Assembly: GCF_010729485.1 (NCBI RefSeq)
Contig: NZ_AP022609.1
Span: 2,108,001-2,172,000, forward strand
From: Mycolicibacter hiberniae
Lineage (GTDB): Bacteria; Actinomycetota; Actinomycetes; Mycobacteriales; Mycobacteriaceae
Reading direction: 5' to 3'
DNA length: 64,000 nucleotides
This document shows positions 16,548 to 27,641 of the stretch, in pieces (position 1 is the first letter of the stretch; each line of letters begins with the position of its first letter). The translations under genes and the position numbers were made by a program. Below the pieces are notes generated by a model. That model ran no database searches. It was not told the DNA's origin and saw only the letters and a program-made list of their open reading frames with translations.

Positions 16548-19331
16548 TTAGGTCCGTGCCTTCTCGACGAGCTCGTAGGCCTGGATGACGTCGCCTTCCT
16601 TGATGTCGTTGTAGGTCAGCGTCAGACCACACTCGTAGCCGTCGCGGACCTCGGTGACATCGTCCTTCTCCCGCCGCAGCGAGGAGATGGTGACGGTCTC
16701 GGCGACCACCACGTTGTCACGCAGCAACCGCGCCTTGGCGTTGCGGCGGATGAGACCGGAGGTGACCAGACAACCCGCGATGTTGCCCACCTTGGAGGAG
16801 CGGAACATGGCGCGAATCTCGGCACGCCCCAGCTCCTTCTCCTCGTAGATCGGCTTGAGCATGCCCTTGAGCGCGCTCTCGATCTCTTCGATGGCCTGGT
16901 AGATGACCGAGTAGTACCGGATCTCCACACCCTCGCGGGTGGCCAGCTCGGTGGCCTTGCCCTCCGCACGCACGTTGAACCCGATGATGATCGCGTCCGA
17001 CGCCGATGCCAGGTTGACGTTGGTCTCGGTGATGCCACCGACACCGCGGTCGATCACCCGCAGCTGCACCTCGTCGTCGATCTGGATTCCCATCAAGGCC
17101 TCTTCCAGCGCCTCGACGGTACCGGCGTTGTCGCCCTTGAGGATCAGGTTCAGCTGGCTGGTTTCCTTCAGCGCCGAGTCCAGGTCCTCCAGCGAGATCC
17201 GCTTGCGCGAGCGAGCCGCCAGCGCGTTGCGCTTACGCGCGCTGCGCTTGTCGGCGATCTGGCGAGCAATGCGGTCCTCGTCGACCACCAGCAGATTGTC
17301 GCCGGCGCCCGGCACCGAGGTGAACCCGATGACCTGGACGGGCCGCGACGGCAGCGCCTCTTCCACGTCGTCGCCGTGCTCGTCGACCATGCGCCGCACC
17401 CGGCCGTAGGCGTCGCCGGCGACGATCGAGTCGCCGACCCGCAGCGTGCCGCGCTGGATCAGCACGGTGGCCACCGGACCGCGACCGCGGTCCAAGTGAG
17501 CCTCGATCGCCACACCCTGAGCCTCCATGTCGGGGTTGGCCCGCAGGTCCAGAGCGGCGTCAGCGGTCAACAGCACCGCCTCTTCCAGGGCCGCGATGTT
17601 GGTGCCCTGCTTGGCGGAGATGTCGACGAACATGGTGTCGCCGCCGAAGTCCTCGGCAACCAGTCCGTACTCGGTGAGCTGCCCCCGGATCTTGGCCGGG
17701 TCCGCACCTTCCTTGTCGATCTTGTTGACCGCCACCACGATCGGCACGTCAGCAGCCTGGGCGTGGTTGATCGCCTCCACCGTCTGAGGCATCACACCGT
17801 CGTCGGCGGCCACCACCAGGATCGCGATGTCGGTGGCCTTGGCACCACGGGCACGCATGGCGGTGAACGCCTCGTGACCCGGGGTGTCGATGAACGTGAT
17901 CAGACGTTCGGAACCGTCGAAGTCGACCGACACCTGGTATGCGCCGATGTGCTGGGTGATGCCACCGGCCTCGCCCTCACGGACGTTGGCCTTACGGATG
18001 GTGTCCAACAGTCGGGTCTTGCCGTGGTCGACGTGACCCATGACGGTCACCACCGGCGGCCGGCTCTGCAGGTCTTCCTCGCCGCCCTCGTCCTCGCCAT
18101 AGGTCAGGTCGAAGGACTCCAGCAGCTCGCGGTCCTCGTCCTCAGGGGAGACGACCTGCACCACGAAGTTCATCTCGCTGCCCAGCAGCTCCAGCGTCTC
18201 GTCGCCCACCGACTGGGTGGCGGTGACCATCTCACCGAGGTTGAACAGCGCCTGCACCAGGGCAGCCGGGTTCGCATCGATCTTCTCGGCGAAGTCGCTC
18301 AGCGATGCGCCGCGTGCCAGCCGGATGGTCTCACCGTTGCCGTGCGGCAACCGCACACCACCGACGACCGGCGCCTGCATGTTCTCGTACTCGGCGCGTT
18401 TCGCCCGCTTCGACTTGCGACCCCGCTTGGGTGCGCCGCCGGGACGGCCGAAGGCACCGGCCGCGCCGCCGCGCTGACCCGGACGACCGCCACCGCCACC
18501 GCCACCGCCGGGACGGCCGCGGAAACCTCCAGCTGCGGCGCCCGCGGGACCGCCACCGCCACCGGGACCGCCGGCCCCGCCGGCCCCGCCGCCGCGGTAG
18601 TTACCACCGGGACCACCGCCGGGACCACCCGGACGGCCACCGGGCGCACCCGGACGGCCGCCGCCGCCGGGACGTGGCGGACCACCGGGACGCGCCGGGC
18701 GTCCCTGCGCGCCGAAATTGCTGGAGCGTCCGGGCATATTGCCCGGTGTCGCGCCGCCGCCAGGCCGGGGCATGCCGGGCCGGGGTGCTCCGCCCGGGCG
18801 GGGTGCCTGCGGGTGCGGACGCGGAATGGCGCGCTCGACCGGCTGCGCCGAGGAGAACGGGTTGTTGCCGACACGCGGTGGACGCGGAGCACCGGGCTTG
18901 GGCCCCGGGGTTGCCGGGCGCGGGCCGGGAGCGGGCGGTGCCGCCGGTGCGGGTACCGCGGCTGCCGGCGGGGGCGTCTCGGCGACGGGCGCTGCCGGAG
19001 CAGCCGGTGCCGCCGGCTTGGCCGGGGCGGGTGCGGCGGGCTTGGGGGCCTCGCCGTTGCCGGTGGCCGCCGGTGCCGCCGGCTTCGCCGGGCCGGGAGT
19101 CGCCGCGGGGGCTGGGGCGGCGGCCTTGGGGGCCGCCGGGGCAGCGGGTGCCTCGGCCTGCGGCGCGGGCTTGCCACCGCCGAAGGACTCGCGCAGCCGG
19201 CGCGCGACGGGGGCTTCCACGGTTGAGGATGCCGACTTGACGAATTCGCCCTGTTCGCTCAGGCGGGCGAGAACTTCCTTACTGGTGACACCGAGTTCCT
19301 TGGCCAACTCGTGTACGCGGGCCTTTGCCAC
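16548..19331 (-). CDS. infB: Translation initiation factor IF-2
   Basis: 927 residues. IF-2 N-terminal domain ([20 protein letters not shown]), then a long low-complexity linker of about 250 residues: Ala/Pro-rich first, then Gly/Arg/Pro-rich with many GGGG runs. The G domain begins about residue 425 with GHVDHGKT (432-439), followed by DTPGHE and NKID, then domains II-IV. It is a GTPase that brings initiator tRNA to the 30S subunit. GTG start with AGGAG upstream. The Gly-rich linker mimics PE_PGRS composition but is in frame with the G domain. Confidence 0.96.
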   Translation of the reverse strand: MAKARVHELAKELGVTSKEVLARLSEQGEFVKSASSTVEAPVARRLRESFGGGKPAPQAEAPAAPAAPKAAAPAPAATPGPAKPAAPAATGNGEAPKPAAPAPAKPAAPAAPAAPVAETPPPAAAVPAPAAPPAPGPRPATPGPKPGAPRPPRVGNNPFSSAQPVERAIPRPHPQAPRPGGAPRPGMPRPGGGATPGNMPGRSSNFGAQGRPARPGGPPRPGGGGRPGAPGGRPGGPGGGPGGNYRGGGAGGAGGPGGGGGPAGAAAGGFRGRPGGGGGGGGRPGQRGGAAGAFGRPGGAPKRGRKSKRAKRAEYENMQAPVVGGVRLPHGNGETIRLARGASLSDFAEKIDANPAALVQALFNLGEMVTATQSVGDETLELLGSEMNFVVQVVSPEDEDRELLESFDLTYGEDEGGEEDLQSRPPVVTVMGHVDHGKTRLLDTIRKANVREGEAGGITQHIGAYQVSVDFDGSERLITFIDTPGHEAFTAMRARGAKATDIAILVVAADDGVMPQTVEAINHAQAADVPIVVAVNKIDKEGADPAKIRGQLTEYGLVAEDFGGDTMFVDISAKQGTNIAALEEAVLLTADAALDLRANPDMEAQGVAIEAHLDRGRGPVATVLIQRGTLRVGDSIVAGDAYGRVRRMVDEHGDDVEEALPSRPVQVIGFTSVPGAGDNLLVVDEDRIARQIADKRSARKRNALAARSRKRISLEDLDSALKETSQLNLILKGDNAGTVEALEEALMGIQIDDEVQLRVIDRGVGGITETNVNLASASDAIIIGFNVRAEGKATELATREGVEIRYYSVIYQAIEEIESALKGMLKPIYEEKELGRAEIRAMFRSSKVGNIAGCLVTSGLIRRNAKARLLRDNVVVAETVTISSLRREKDDVTEVRDGYECGLTLTYNDIKEGDVIQAYELVEKART

Positions 19332-19431
19332 TACTTCTCCTGTCTATGAGGCGACAGCGGTGGTGGGCCGCGCCTCGGGTTTAGCTATGACGCATTGTCA
19401 TCGGGACTTCACGGTTTGCTCATGTTCTTCG

Positions 19432-19782
19432 CTACCTGTTCTGTTGACCGGAGTGGTTGAGCTGGTCTTCCAATCCCTCGAAGTACTCCTCCACCCCGGA
19501 TACATCCGGAGAACCGCTGATCCGCAGCGCCCGCACGAAAGCCCGTCTCCGAATCGCCGCGTGCAAGCACTCCGGTGCGGGATGCAGCCATGCCCCCCGC
19601 CCCGGCTGGTTGCCCGCCTGGTCAACGATCACGGCGCCATTGCCGTTCTCGGTTGACACCGCGACCATCCGAAGCAATTCGACGGTCAACGCCCGTGTCC
19701 GGCACCCGACACACGTGCGCACCGGTCCGTCTGGGCAACGGTGCGTCCGCGAGGCGGCTGTCGAAGTCTCGCGCTGGATCAC
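19432..19782 (-). CDS. YlxR family RNA-binding protein (DUF448)
   Basis: 116 residues. The core is PVRTCVGCRTRALTVELLRMVAV followed by QPGRGAWLHPAPECL, the YlxR/DUF448 fold with its GRGAY/W motif and surface Arg residues that suggest RNA binding. A GTG codon starts the protein. It sits between nusA and infB as in most Gram-positive bacteria and corresponds to Rv2840c. The role in mycobacteria is not established; relatives act with RNase P or in transcription regulation. The tail after about residue 95 is acidic. Confidence 0.88.
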   Translation of the reverse strand: MIQRETSTAASRTHRCPDGPVRTCVGCRTRALTVELLRMVAVSTENGNGAVIVDQAGNQPGRGAWLHPAPECLHAAIRRRAFVRALRISGSPDVSGVEEYFEGLEDQLNHSGQQNR

Positions 19783-19849
19783 GGCTCAGTCTACCCATAG
19801 AACGGCGATCACCCGAACCAATGGAATTCGAACCCGGTGCTGCGCTTTC

Positions 19850-20893
19850 TCAGGTCTCCCGCGCCACACCCTGACCTGCTGCGCGCTCGGCTTCCTCGGC
19901 ACCGGGTTCCGGGGTGTCGCTACGGATATCGATGCGCCAGCCCGTGAGCCGGGCCGCCAGCCGGGCGTTCTGGCCTTCCTTGCCGATGGCCAGGGACAAC
20001 TGAAAGTCCGGGACCACCACGCGCGCCGCCCGGGCGACCGGGTCAATCACCGTGACCGAGACCACCTTGGCCGGCGACAGGGCGTTGCCCACGAAGCGGG
20101 CCGGGTCCTCGTCGTAGTCGATGATGTCGATCTTCTCGCCGGCCAGTTCGCTCATCACATTGCGCACCCGTTGCCCCATCGGACCGATGCAGGCGCCCTT
20201 CGCGTTGAGCCCGGGGACCTTCGAGGCCACCGCGATCTTGGATCGGTGCCCGGCTTCGCGGGCGACCGCGACGATCTCCACCGAACCGTCGGCGATCTCG
20301 GGAACCTCCAGGGCGAACAGCTTGCGCACCAGGTTCGGGTGGGTGCGCGACAGTTCGATCCGTGGCTCGCGCAGTCCGCGGGTCACCCCGATGACGTAGC
20401 AGCGCAGGCGGTCGCCGTGCTCGTACGCCTCGCCGGGGGCCTGCTCCGCGGGCCGGATCACCCCGTCGAAACCCTTGGCCTCGGTCCCCAACCGCACCAC
20501 GATGACACCGCGGGCGTTCTCCCGGGCGTCGCGCTGCACGACGCCGGCGACGATGTCGCCCTCGCGGGCGGAGAACTCGCCATAGGCCTTCTCGTTCTCG
20601 GCGTCGCGCAGCCGCTGCAGGATCACCTGACGCGCCGTCGTGGCCGCGATCCGGCCGAACCCCTCCGGAGTGTCGTCGTATTCGCTGATCACGTTGCCGT
20701 CGGCGTCGGTCTCGCGCGCCAGCACCCGCACCACACCGGTTCTGCGGTCGATGTCGATCACCGCGTCGGCCTGGTGACCTTGGGTGTGGCGGTAGGCGGT
20801 GAGCAGAGCCGACTTGATCGTGTCCACGACCACATCGACCGAGATGCCCTTGTCGGCCTCGATCGCGTGCAGCGCCGCCATGTCGATGTTCAT
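19850..20893 (-). CDS. nusA: Transcription termination/antitermination factor NusA
   Basis: 347 residues starting at [18 protein letters not shown], as in M. tuberculosis; the ATG at 20893 has GAGGAGT 8 nt upstream. N-terminal RNA polymerase-binding domain, S1 domain (about 110-180: [11 protein letters not shown] ... GVIVVRLG), then two KH domains ([19 protein letters not shown] and [21 protein letters not shown]). The acidic C-terminal repeats found in E. coli are missing, as usual in actinobacteria. It modulates pausing, termination and rRNA antitermination. The gene is followed by ylxR and infB. Confidence 0.95.
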   Translation of the reverse strand: MNIDMAALHAIEADKGISVDVVVDTIKSALLTAYRHTQGHQADAVIDIDRRTGVVRVLARETDADGNVISEYDDTPEGFGRIAATTARQVILQRLRDAENEKAYGEFSAREGDIVAGVVQRDARENARGVIVVRLGTEAKGFDGVIRPAEQAPGEAYEHGDRLRCYVIGVTRGLREPRIELSRTHPNLVRKLFALEVPEIADGSVEIVAVAREAGHRSKIAVASKVPGLNAKGACIGPMGQRVRNVMSELAGEKIDIIDYDEDPARFVGNALSPAKVVSVTVIDPVARAARVVVPDFQLSLAIGKEGQNARLAARLTGWRIDIRSDTPEPGAEEAERAAGQGVARET

Positions 20894-20924
20894 AAGCGCC
20901 ACTCCTCTTCGTCGCCGGCGCGGG

Positions 20925-21458
20925 TCATGCGCCGGCCTCCGTTCCGGTGTCCCGGGCCTGCAGGCCCGCTAACTCCAACTCACGCGCGCTCGGCGGCGAG
21001 AACTCGACTTGTACCACCGCCCGGCTGATGTCACTCAACGGCAGGCGGCGCAGGTTCCAGTCCCGGCCGGCGCGCACGACCAGCGTCACGACGGCATCGG
21101 CGACCACGCCCATCCGGCCGGTCAGGGTGCTCCCGTCGGACAGCGTCAGCTCAACTTTGCGGCCATGTGCCCGACGGAAATGTTTCGGGGTGGTCAGCGG
21201 CCGGCCCACCCCGGGCGAGCTGATCTCCAGCACGTACTGGCCGTCGAAGCCCAAAGCGTCGAGCAGGGCCGAGGCCGAACGCGACAGCGCGGCGGCGGTG
21301 TCCAGATCCAGCGGGGTGTCGCCGTCGGCCACGACGGTGATGCGCGGCAGCGGATCGCGCTCGTCGACGAGGACCTCTTCGATCTCATACCCGGCACGGC
21401 TGAACTCAGCATCGAGCAGCTCGATCACCTGTGTCTGGGAAGGTAGCCCGGTGGGCAC
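20925..21458 (-). CDS. rimP: Ribosome maturation factor RimP
   Basis: 177 residues from the GTG at 21458, which has GAGGAG 6 nt upstream; the reading frame stays open to 21614 but without support. RimP N-terminal domain ([23 protein letters not shown]) and the family signature [24 protein letters not shown] split around the domain junction, then an SH3-like C-terminal domain. It assists early 30S assembly. It heads the rimP-nusA-ylxR-infB-rbfA-nrnA operon, 31 bases before nusA. Confidence 0.9.
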   Translation of the reverse strand: MPTGLPSQTQVIELLDAEFSRAGYEIEEVLVDERDPLPRITVVADGDTPLDLDTAAALSRSASALLDALGFDGQYVLEISSPGVGRPLTTPKHFRRAHGRKVELTLSDGSTLTGRMGVVADAVVTLVVRAGRDWNLRRLPLSDISRAVVQVEFSPPSARELELAGLQARDTGTEAGA

Positions 21459-21651
21459 GGCGAGCTCCTCATCTTGAGTTGTCCAGTCGGCGCGTTCCCA
21501 CGCGCCGGGCGCGGCCAGGAACCAGTCATCAACGATACGCCGTGGGAAACACAGCCACAGCAAACCGGCAAAAGCGCGAGTCAGAGTATCGCGGGCCGTT
21601 GGCGGCCACGTCACGTCCCCCGGATACGGGCGTGGTGGCAGGATGTCTTAA

Positions 21652-22152
21652 ATGCCCAGCCCCCCATCCGCCATCGGCCGACGGCGCGTGCTGACCGGGG
21701 CCGGAATGCTTGCCCTGCTGGCGGTCGTGACGCCGGCCTGCGGTTCGGCCCCGACCCCGCCCGCCATCGGCGAGCTGGAGGCGCAACGCCAGCTCGCGCT
21801 GCGCGACAGTGCGCTGGCGGCCGCTGCGGCCGCGGCGCTGACCGACCCGGACGCCAAGGCGCTGAACGCCGCACTGGATCAGGTCTCGCAGGAGCGTGCC
21901 GAGCACGCCCGCTCGCTGGCCGCCGAGATCACCCGCACCACCGGAAAGCCCATCCCCGACGACTCGCAGGCCACCACGGCGCCGGATGGCTCCGGTCCGA
22001 CGGTTTCGCAGGTGACCAGCGCTTTGCGGGAGGCGGCCGAGGGTGCCGGCGCGCTGGCCGTCGCGTCGTCGGGGTACCGGGCGGGACTGTTGGCCTCGAT
22101 CGCCGCCGCCTGCACCGCCTCCTACGCTGTCGCCTTGGTGACGCAGGCATGA
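21652..22152 (+). CDS. Exported Ala-rich protein, probable lipoprotein (Rv2843-like)
   Basis: 166 residues. An N-terminal GRRRVLTGAGMLALLAVVTPAC combines a twin-Arg-like basic patch with a lipobox-like TPAC (Cys at about 30), so a Tat or Sec lipoprotein is likely. The mature part is Ala-rich and helical with almost no other Cys, and ends in a hydrophobic helix (LLASIAAACTASYAVALV). It corresponds to Rv2843, of unknown function. The stop codon overlaps the ATG of the ferritin-like gene by 4 bp, so the two are coupled and may work together. Confidence 0.75.
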   Translation: MPSPPSAIGRRRVLTGAGMLALLAVVTPACGSAPTPPAIGELEAQRQLALRDSALAAAAAAALTDPDAKALNAALDQVSQERAEHARSLAAEITRTTGKPIPDDSQATTAPDGSGPTVSQVTSALREAAEGAGALAVASSGYRAGLLASIAAACTASYAVALVTQA

Positions 22153-22607
22153 CATCTCCCGAACCCGGCCCGGTCTCCGGGCCCGATGCCGCGCTGCGAG
22201 CTGCGCTGACGACCGAATACGGCGTCGTCTACGGCTACGGCCTGGTGTCGGCGTACTCGCTGCCGGAGTTCAACGGCCTGGTGGTCACCGCCATCCGCCG
22301 CCACCGCGAACGCCGGGACCGCACCATCGCGCTGTTGACCGGCCGCGGCGTTGCGGTGCCGCCCGCCGCCGCCGGCTATCAGGCGCCCACTCCGGTGACC
22401 ACCTCCGATGACGCGTTGCGGCTGGCGGTCCGCATGGAAAACGACACCGCGACAGCCTGGCGTGCGGTGGTCGAGCAGGCCCACGAGGCCGGCGATCGGG
22501 AGTTCGCGGCGACCGCGCTGGGCCAGAGCGCGGTGCTGGCCGCACACTGGAGCCGCGCACTGGGAGACTGGCCGATCACCCAGGCCTTCCCCGGCGGCGC
22601 GGACTAG
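22149..22607 (+). CDS. DUF4439 ferritin-like domain protein (Rv2844-like)
   Basis: 152 residues, all-helical, about the length of the DUF4439 ferritin-like family (PF14530). Conserved features include LTTEYGVVYGYGLVSAY, RRHRERRD and AVLAAHWSRALGDWP. Glu and His residues in the helices could bind metal, but I cannot place a complete di-iron site. The function is unknown; it is always found next to the Rv2843-type gene, as here (4-bp overlap). It ends before an 18-bp palindrome and the convergent proS gene. Confidence 0.8.
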   Translation: MTSPEPGPVSGPDAALRAALTTEYGVVYGYGLVSAYSLPEFNGLVVTAIRRHRERRDRTIALLTGRGVAVPPAAAGYQAPTPVTTSDDALRLAVRMENDTATAWRAVVEQAHEAGDREFAATALGQSAVLAAHWSRALGDWPITQAFPGGAD

Positions 22608-22625
22608 CCGACGGCGGGCGGCCTG

Positions 22626-22643
22626 CTGGGTCCGCGGACCCAG
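22626..22643. terminator. Perfect 18-bp palindrome between convergent genes
   Basis: CTGGGTCCGCGGACCCAG is self-complementary over its whole length and would form a 7-bp stem with a 4-nt loop. It sits between the DUF4439 gene and proS and is a likely bidirectional terminator; no U-tract. Confidence 0.5.
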
Positions 22644-22649
22644 TCCCGG

Positions 22650-24395
22650 TCAGCGCCCGAGCGCCGCCAAGACCTGCTGGGCCAAGTCCGCACCCGCGGC
22701 CAGCTCTCGGGCCTGCCCGGAGAAGCGGTCCCGCAACTCGACGACACCGTCGGCCCAGCCGCGTCCGACAACCACGATCCACGGCACGCCGAGCAACTCG
22801 GCGTCCTTGAACTTCACCCCCGGTGAGGCCTGCCGGTCGTCGAAGAGCACCTCCAGACCGAGACGGTCCAGCCCGGCAGCCAGCTCGGTCGCACCGGCAC
22901 GCGCCGCGTCGTCTTTGTTCGCGATCACCACGTGCACATCGAAGGGGGCCACCTGCGACGGCCAGCGCAGGCCCAGTTCGTCGTGCTGCTGTTCGGCGAT
23001 CACCGCGACCAGCCGCGACACCCCGACACCGTAGGAGCCCATCGTGAGCCGCACCGGGCGGCCGTCCTCGCCGAGGACGTCGACGCCGAAGGCGTCGGTG
23101 TACTTGCGGCCCAGCTGGAAGATATGGGCGATCTCGATGCCCCGCGCGCTGACCAGCGGACCCGCCCCGTCCGGCGAGGGATCGCCGTCGCGGACCTCGG
23201 CCGCCTCAATGGTGCCGTCGGCGACGAAGTCGCGCCCGGCCACCAGCCCCACCACGTGCCTACCGGGCGCGTCGGCACCGGTGATCCAGCTGGTGCCGTC
23301 CACCACTCGTGGGTCGACCAGGTAGCGGACACCGTTGTCCAACAATGCCTTCGGCCCGATATAGCCCTTCACCAGGAACGGGTGCTCGGCGAAATCCTTG
23401 TCATCGAGCAGGGTGTACTCGGCGGGTTCGAGGGCTGCCCCGAGCCGCTTGTCGTCGATCTCGCGGTCCCCGGGCACCCCGATGCCCAACAGTTCCCAGT
23501 CGCCGTCGGGTTGGCGGACCTTGAGCAGGACGTTCTTGAGGGTGTCGGCGGCGGTGACGGTGCGGTCGAGGGCCCCGTTGGCCCAGTCCACCAGGGTGGC
23601 GATGGTCGGTGTGTCGCCCGTGTCGTGAATCTGCGGCTCGGCCAAGCCGTCCAGCGGCAGCGGCTCGGGGCGGGCGGTGATCACCGCTTCGACGTTGGCG
23701 GCGTAGCCCGACTCCACACAGCGCACGAAGGTGTCTTCACCGACGGCGCTCTCGGCGAGGAACTCCTCGGAGGCCGATCCGCCCATGGCACCGGATACCG
23801 CCGAGACGATCACATAGCGCACGCCGAGCCGGTCGAAGATCCGCTGGTATGCCGCGCGGTGCGCGTCGTAGGCGGCGGCCAGGCCCGCTTCGTCGACGTC
23901 GAAGGAGTAGGAGTCCTTCATCACGAACTCGCGGCCGCGCAGAATCCCGGCCCGGGGCCGCGCCTCGTCACGGTATTTCGGCTGGATCTGGTACAGCACG
24001 ACCGGTAAGTCCTTGTACGAGCTGCACTCCCCCTTGACCGTCAGGGTGAACAGTTCCTCGTGGGTGGGGCCGAGCAGGTAGTCGTTGTCGCGTCGGTCCT
24101 TCAACCGGAACAGGCCGTCGCCGTATTCGGTCCAGCGGTTGGTCGTCTCGTACGGCGCGCGCGGCAACAGCGCCGGGAACAGGATCTCCTGGCCGCCGAT
24201 GGCGTTCATCTCCTCGCGCACCACCCGCTCGATGTTGCGCAGCACCCGCAGTCCCAGGGGCAGCCAGCTGTACAGACCGGGGGCGATCGGCCGGATGTAG
24301 CCGGCCCGCACCAGCAGCTTGTGGCTGGGAACCTCGGCATCGGCGGGGTCGTCGCGCAGGGTGCGCAGGAACAGTTCGGACATCCGGGTGATCAC
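22650..24395 (-). CDS. proS: Prolyl-tRNA synthetase
   Basis: 581 residues, matching the recalled mycobacterial ProS length. Class II synthetase motifs: motif 1 in [19 protein letters not shown], motif 2 in [19 protein letters not shown] with [10 protein letters not shown], a YbaK-like editing insertion (about 220-400) and motif 3 in [17 protein letters not shown], then the anticodon-binding domain. It charges tRNA-Pro in the cytosol. The GTG start ([12 protein letters not shown]) has TAGGCT 8 nt upstream, so a leaderless transcript is likely; codons open further upstream are not used. Confidence 0.95.
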   Translation of the reverse strand: MITRMSELFLRTLRDDPADAEVPSHKLLVRAGYIRPIAPGLYSWLPLGLRVLRNIERVVREEMNAIGGQEILFPALLPRAPYETTNRWTEYGDGLFRLKDRRDNDYLLGPTHEELFTLTVKGECSSYKDLPVVLYQIQPKYRDEARPRAGILRGREFVMKDSYSFDVDEAGLAAAYDAHRAAYQRIFDRLGVRYVIVSAVSGAMGGSASEEFLAESAVGEDTFVRCVESGYAANVEAVITARPEPLPLDGLAEPQIHDTGDTPTIATLVDWANGALDRTVTAADTLKNVLLKVRQPDGDWELLGIGVPGDREIDDKRLGAALEPAEYTLLDDKDFAEHPFLVKGYIGPKALLDNGVRYLVDPRVVDGTSWITGADAPGRHVVGLVAGRDFVADGTIEAAEVRDGDPSPDGAGPLVSARGIEIAHIFQLGRKYTDAFGVDVLGEDGRPVRLTMGSYGVGVSRLVAVIAEQQHDELGLRWPSQVAPFDVHVVIANKDDAARAGATELAAGLDRLGLEVLFDDRQASPGVKFKDAELLGVPWIVVVGRGWADGVVELRDRFSGQARELAAGADLAQQVLAALGR

Positions 24396-24403
24396 AGCGG
24401 GAG

Positions 24404-24409
24404 AGCCTA
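24404..24409 (-). promoter_or_regulatory. Candidate -10 (TAGGCT), leaderless proS
   Basis: TANNNT hexamer 8 nt before the GTG at 24395, the same hexamer and spacing as at 507-512. Confidence 0.45.
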
Positions 24410-24480
24410 TCTTTTGCGACGGGCGGACGCCGACTCGCACCGTGGAGCCCGCCGGGGCTGCCGGTGCCGCCACCGGCCGG

Positions 24481-25974
24481 CTACAGCTTTCCGGCCTCCA
24501 CCGCCTCAAGGGTGTGCTGGGCGCGGGCGATCTGACCGGCGGAGAACCCGATGAGCAGCGCCGCACCGCCCACCAGCAGGGCGATCGCGGCCACCCACAG
24601 TAATGAATAGGTGTAGCCGTGCCCCAGCGCATCCAGCTGGGCGGGTGTCATGTTCTTCACCGGACCGCCGGTGCCGCCGAGGTAGAGCGTGCGCGAGGTT
24701 TGCACGGCCTGGATGACGACCAGCACCACCGGACCGCCGAGGTTGTAGACCATCAGGGTGATCGCCGAGACGGGACCGATCTCGCGGGGACCGACCTCGG
24801 CCAGGGCGCACAGCGGCAGAATCACCGCGATCATCCCGATGCCCAGGCCGCCCACCACGATGGGCATGAACAGATCCGGGAAGTACGGAATGTCGCGGGT
24901 CAGCGTGGACCCGTACAGCATGGCACCCAAGACAAGCGCTCCGCCGCCGATGACCAGCCAGCGTGGTGCGATCAGCGGCGCCATCCGGGCCGCCAGCACG
25001 GTGCCGAGGCCGAATGCCACCGCGAACGGGATAAAGCAGATGCCGGCCCGCAACGCCGAGTAGCCCAGCACGTCCTGCACCAGGAGCGCGATCATCACCG
25101 TCAACGTCAGCATCACCCCGCCGGCCATAAACAGCGCGACGAACGTCATCACCCGATTGCGGTTGTCGAACACCGCCGCGGGAACCAGCGGGTTGACCGC
25201 GACACGTTCGACCAGAAAGAACCCCGCGAAGAACACCACCGCAGCCGCTGCCGAGCCGAAAACCAGGGGGCCGGTCCAGCCCTGCGGCGGGCCCTGCGTG
25301 AACACCAGCACCGCGGCACTGCACCCGGCGGTGGCCAACAGCGCCCCGGGCAGGTCGAGGCGTAACCGCTCGCGGTAGGTCTCGCTCACCCGCGCCGCCG
25401 CGACCGCGATGATCGCGATCCCGATCGGGATGTTGATCAGGAAGGCCAACCGCCACGACACCACGGTCAACGCCCCGCCGAGCACCAGGCCCAGCACCGA
25501 CCCCGCGCCCTGCATGGCGGCCGAAACCGCCAGCGCCTGATTACGAGCGCGCCCGGGGGCGTAGGTGGTGGCGATCAGCGCCAGGCCGGTCGGTGCGGCG
25601 ACTGCGGCACCGATGCCCTGGACAGCCCGCGCGGCGATCAGGGTGGCGGTGTCGGTGGCCAACCCGCAGACCAGCGAGGCGAGCGTGAACAGGCCAACCC
25701 CGGAGATGAACGCTCGCTTCTGCCCGATGGCGTCGCCCACCCGGCCGCCGAGCAGCAACAGGCCGCCGAAGCTCAGGACGTAAGCGGTGATGACCCAGCT
25801 CTTGGCGGCATCGGACAGGTTGAGGTCGGCCTGCATCCGCGGCAACGCCACCACGACGATGGTGCCGTCCAGCGTCGACATCAACTGCATGCCGGTGATC
25901 GCCAGCACGGCGATCCCGAGCACGCTCGTCGACAGTGAGCGGCCAGCCGACTGGGCATCCCCCCGCGCCGCCAT
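24481..25974 (-). CDS. EfpA-like MFS exporter (tandem paralogue)
   Basis: 497 residues, 14 predicted transmembrane helices (DHA2-type major facilitator). Motif [15 protein letters not shown] lies after helix 2 and [21 protein letters not shown] in helix 1. It is clearly related to the neighbouring EfpA along its length (shared [24 protein letters not shown]) but lacks the 40-residue N-terminal tail and has drifted in the helices. It probably exports hydrophobic compounds or lipids using the proton gradient. M. tuberculosis has one efpA here, so this is a duplication. A TAAGCT -10 lies 8 nt before the ATG, so it has its own promoter. Confidence 0.85.
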   Translation of the reverse strand: MAARGDAQSAGRSLSTSVLGIAVLAITGMQLMSTLDGTIVVVALPRMQADLNLSDAAKSWVITAYVLSFGGLLLLGGRVGDAIGQKRAFISGVGLFTLASLVCGLATDTATLIAARAVQGIGAAVAAPTGLALIATTYAPGRARNQALAVSAAMQGAGSVLGLVLGGALTVVSWRLAFLINIPIGIAIIAVAAARVSETYRERLRLDLPGALLATAGCSAAVLVFTQGPPQGWTGPLVFGSAAAAVVFFAGFFLVERVAVNPLVPAAVFDNRNRVMTFVALFMAGGVMLTLTVMIALLVQDVLGYSALRAGICFIPFAVAFGLGTVLAARMAPLIAPRWLVIGGGALVLGAMLYGSTLTRDIPYFPDLFMPIVVGGLGIGMIAVILPLCALAEVGPREIGPVSAITLMVYNLGGPVVLVVIQAVQTSRTLYLGGTGGPVKNMTPAQLDALGHGYTYSLLWVAAIALLVGGAALLIGFSAGQIARAQHTLEAVEAGKL

Positions 25975-25982
25975 AGCTGGCC

Positions 25983-25988
25983 AGCTTA
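25983..25988 (-). promoter_or_regulatory. Candidate -10 (TAAGCT), leaderless EfpA-like gene
   Basis: TANNNT hexamer 8 nt before the ATG at 25974, in the 53-base gap between the two exporter genes. Confidence 0.4.
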
Positions 25989-26027
25989 GCGACAGCGGAC
26001 CCGCTCAGCCGGGCATTCGGGGTGAAG

Positions 26028-27608
26028 TCAGAGAGTGCCGGCGCCGAAAGCGTCCTGCACGTCCTGGGCGTGCGCCACCTGCTTGGCGGTGTACCCGATC
26101 AGCAGGGAGATCGCGCCGACCAGGACCGCCACCGCGGCAATCCACAGCAGTCCGTAGGTGTAGCCGGAATCCAACGCGGCGATCTGCGCGGGGTTCATGG
26201 TTTTGACCGGCATGTTGGTGCCGCCGAGGTACAGGGTGCGCGAGGTGATGACGGCCTGGACGACCGCCAGCACGATCGGTCCGCCCAGGCTTTGCAGCAT
26301 CAGGGCGATTGCCGAGGTGGGGCCGATCTGGTCGAAGCCCACGCCGGTGATCGCCGACAGGGTCAGCGGCACCACGATCACGCCGATCCCGAGCCCACCG
26401 AGCACGATCAACGTGACGAAGTTCGGGAAGTACGGGAGGTTCCGGTTGATCGTCGAGCCGTAGATCATCGCGCCCAGCAACACGACGCCACCGGCGATCA
26501 CCAGCACCCGGGGCGGGAACCGGCGCACCAGCTGCGAGGATGCCGCCAGGCCCACCCCCAGGCCGATCACGAACGGGATGAATCCGACGCCGGCGCGCAG
26601 CGCCGAATAGCCCATCAGATCCTGCACGTACAGACCGATGGTCACGGTCAAGGTGAACAGCACGCCGCCGGCGAGGAAGATCGCCGCGAAGGTCAGCAAC
26701 CGGTTGCGCTCCTTGAACAGGCTGAACGGCACCACCGGGTTCTCGGCGGTGCGTTCCACCACGGCGAACGCGAGCAATGCCACGATCGCCAGCGCGCCCG
26801 AGCCGATGGTGACGACCGAGACCCAGCCCTTCTCCGGACCGATCGTGAAGGCGAACACCGCCGCCGTGCAGCCCAGCGTCGCCAGCAGCGCGCCGGCGGC
26901 ATCCAGCTTCATCCGCTCCCGGTGGGTCTCGGTCAGCGCGGTACGGGCCAGGTAGATCATCAGCAGGCCGATGGGCACGTTGATCCCGAACGCCAGGCGC
27001 CACGACACCTCGGTCAGCGCGCCGCCGATCACCAGGCCCATCACCGACCCGATAGCGGTCATCGCGCCGAATATCGCGGTGGCGGCATTGCGGGCCGGCC
27101 CCTTGGGGAAGGTGGTGGCAATCAGCGCCAGTGCGGTCGGCGAGGCGATGGCCGAGCCGACGCCCTGCAGGAGCCGCGCGATCACCAGCGTGGGGGCATC
27201 CCAGGCCACGGCACACAAGACAGACGCGATGGTGAACAGCGCCACCCCGCTGATGAAGGTGCGCTTCCGCCCGATGGTGTCCCCGAGTCGGCCGCCGAGC
27301 AGCATCAGGCCGCCGAACGTCAGAACGTAGGCGCTGATCACCCAGCCCCGGCCCGCATCCGACAGGCCCAGGTCATCCTGGATCCTCGGAAGCGCGACGA
27401 TCGCGACGGTGCTGTCCATGGTGGCGAGCAGTTGCATGCCACCGATGGCGATCACGGCGTAGATGAAGCGACGAGACGGCAGCCGGGAGGCGACATATTT
27501 GCTGGTCCAGCTCACAAGATCAGAGCCGGACCGCCCCGCGGGAACCGATCCGCCAGCGTCTTCGGACCGCTGTGAGGTCGCCCGCCCTGCATCATCGAGT
27601 GCAGTCAT
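26028..27608 (-). CDS. efpA: MFS exporter EfpA
   Basis: 526 residues, near the 530 of M. tuberculosis EfpA (Rv2846c), with the same N-terminal cytosolic tail and long identical stretches (AVIAIGGMQLLATMDSTVA, GGRLGDTIGRKRTF, IARLLQGVGSAIASPT). 14 transmembrane helices. EfpA is an essential inner-membrane exporter in M. tuberculosis linked to lipid transport and isoniazid response. The position between proS and cysG is conserved. A TAGGGT -10 hexamer 8 nt before the ATG suggests a leaderless message. The upstream DNA is AT-rich. Confidence 0.93.
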   Translation of the reverse strand: MTALDDAGRATSQRSEDAGGSVPAGRSGSDLVSWTSKYVASRLPSRRFIYAVIAIGGMQLLATMDSTVAIVALPRIQDDLGLSDAGRGWVISAYVLTFGGLMLLGGRLGDTIGRKRTFISGVALFTIASVLCAVAWDAPTLVIARLLQGVGSAIASPTALALIATTFPKGPARNAATAIFGAMTAIGSVMGLVIGGALTEVSWRLAFGINVPIGLLMIYLARTALTETHRERMKLDAAGALLATLGCTAAVFAFTIGPEKGWVSVVTIGSGALAIVALLAFAVVERTAENPVVPFSLFKERNRLLTFAAIFLAGGVLFTLTVTIGLYVQDLMGYSALRAGVGFIPFVIGLGVGLAASSQLVRRFPPRVLVIAGGVVLLGAMIYGSTINRNLPYFPNFVTLIVLGGLGIGVIVVPLTLSAITGVGFDQIGPTSAIALMLQSLGGPIVLAVVQAVITSRTLYLGGTNMPVKTMNPAQIAALDSGYTYGLLWIAAVAVLVGAISLLIGYTAKQVAHAQDVQDAFGAGTL

Positions 27609-27616
27609 AACCGGCT

Positions 27617-27622
27617 ACCCTA
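27617..27622 (-). promoter_or_regulatory. Candidate -10 (TAGGGT), leaderless efpA
   Basis: TANNNT hexamer 8 nt before the efpA ATG at 27608, within an AT-rich stretch. Confidence 0.4.
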
Positions 27623-27641
27623 CAGTAATATTAAGAGCTGT

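Noticed and set aside
18430..19100. PE_PGRS-like Gly-rich coding region
   Set aside because: The Gly/Pro/Ala-rich stretch is in frame with the IF-2 G domain and is the normal actinobacterial IF-2 linker; no PE domain is present.
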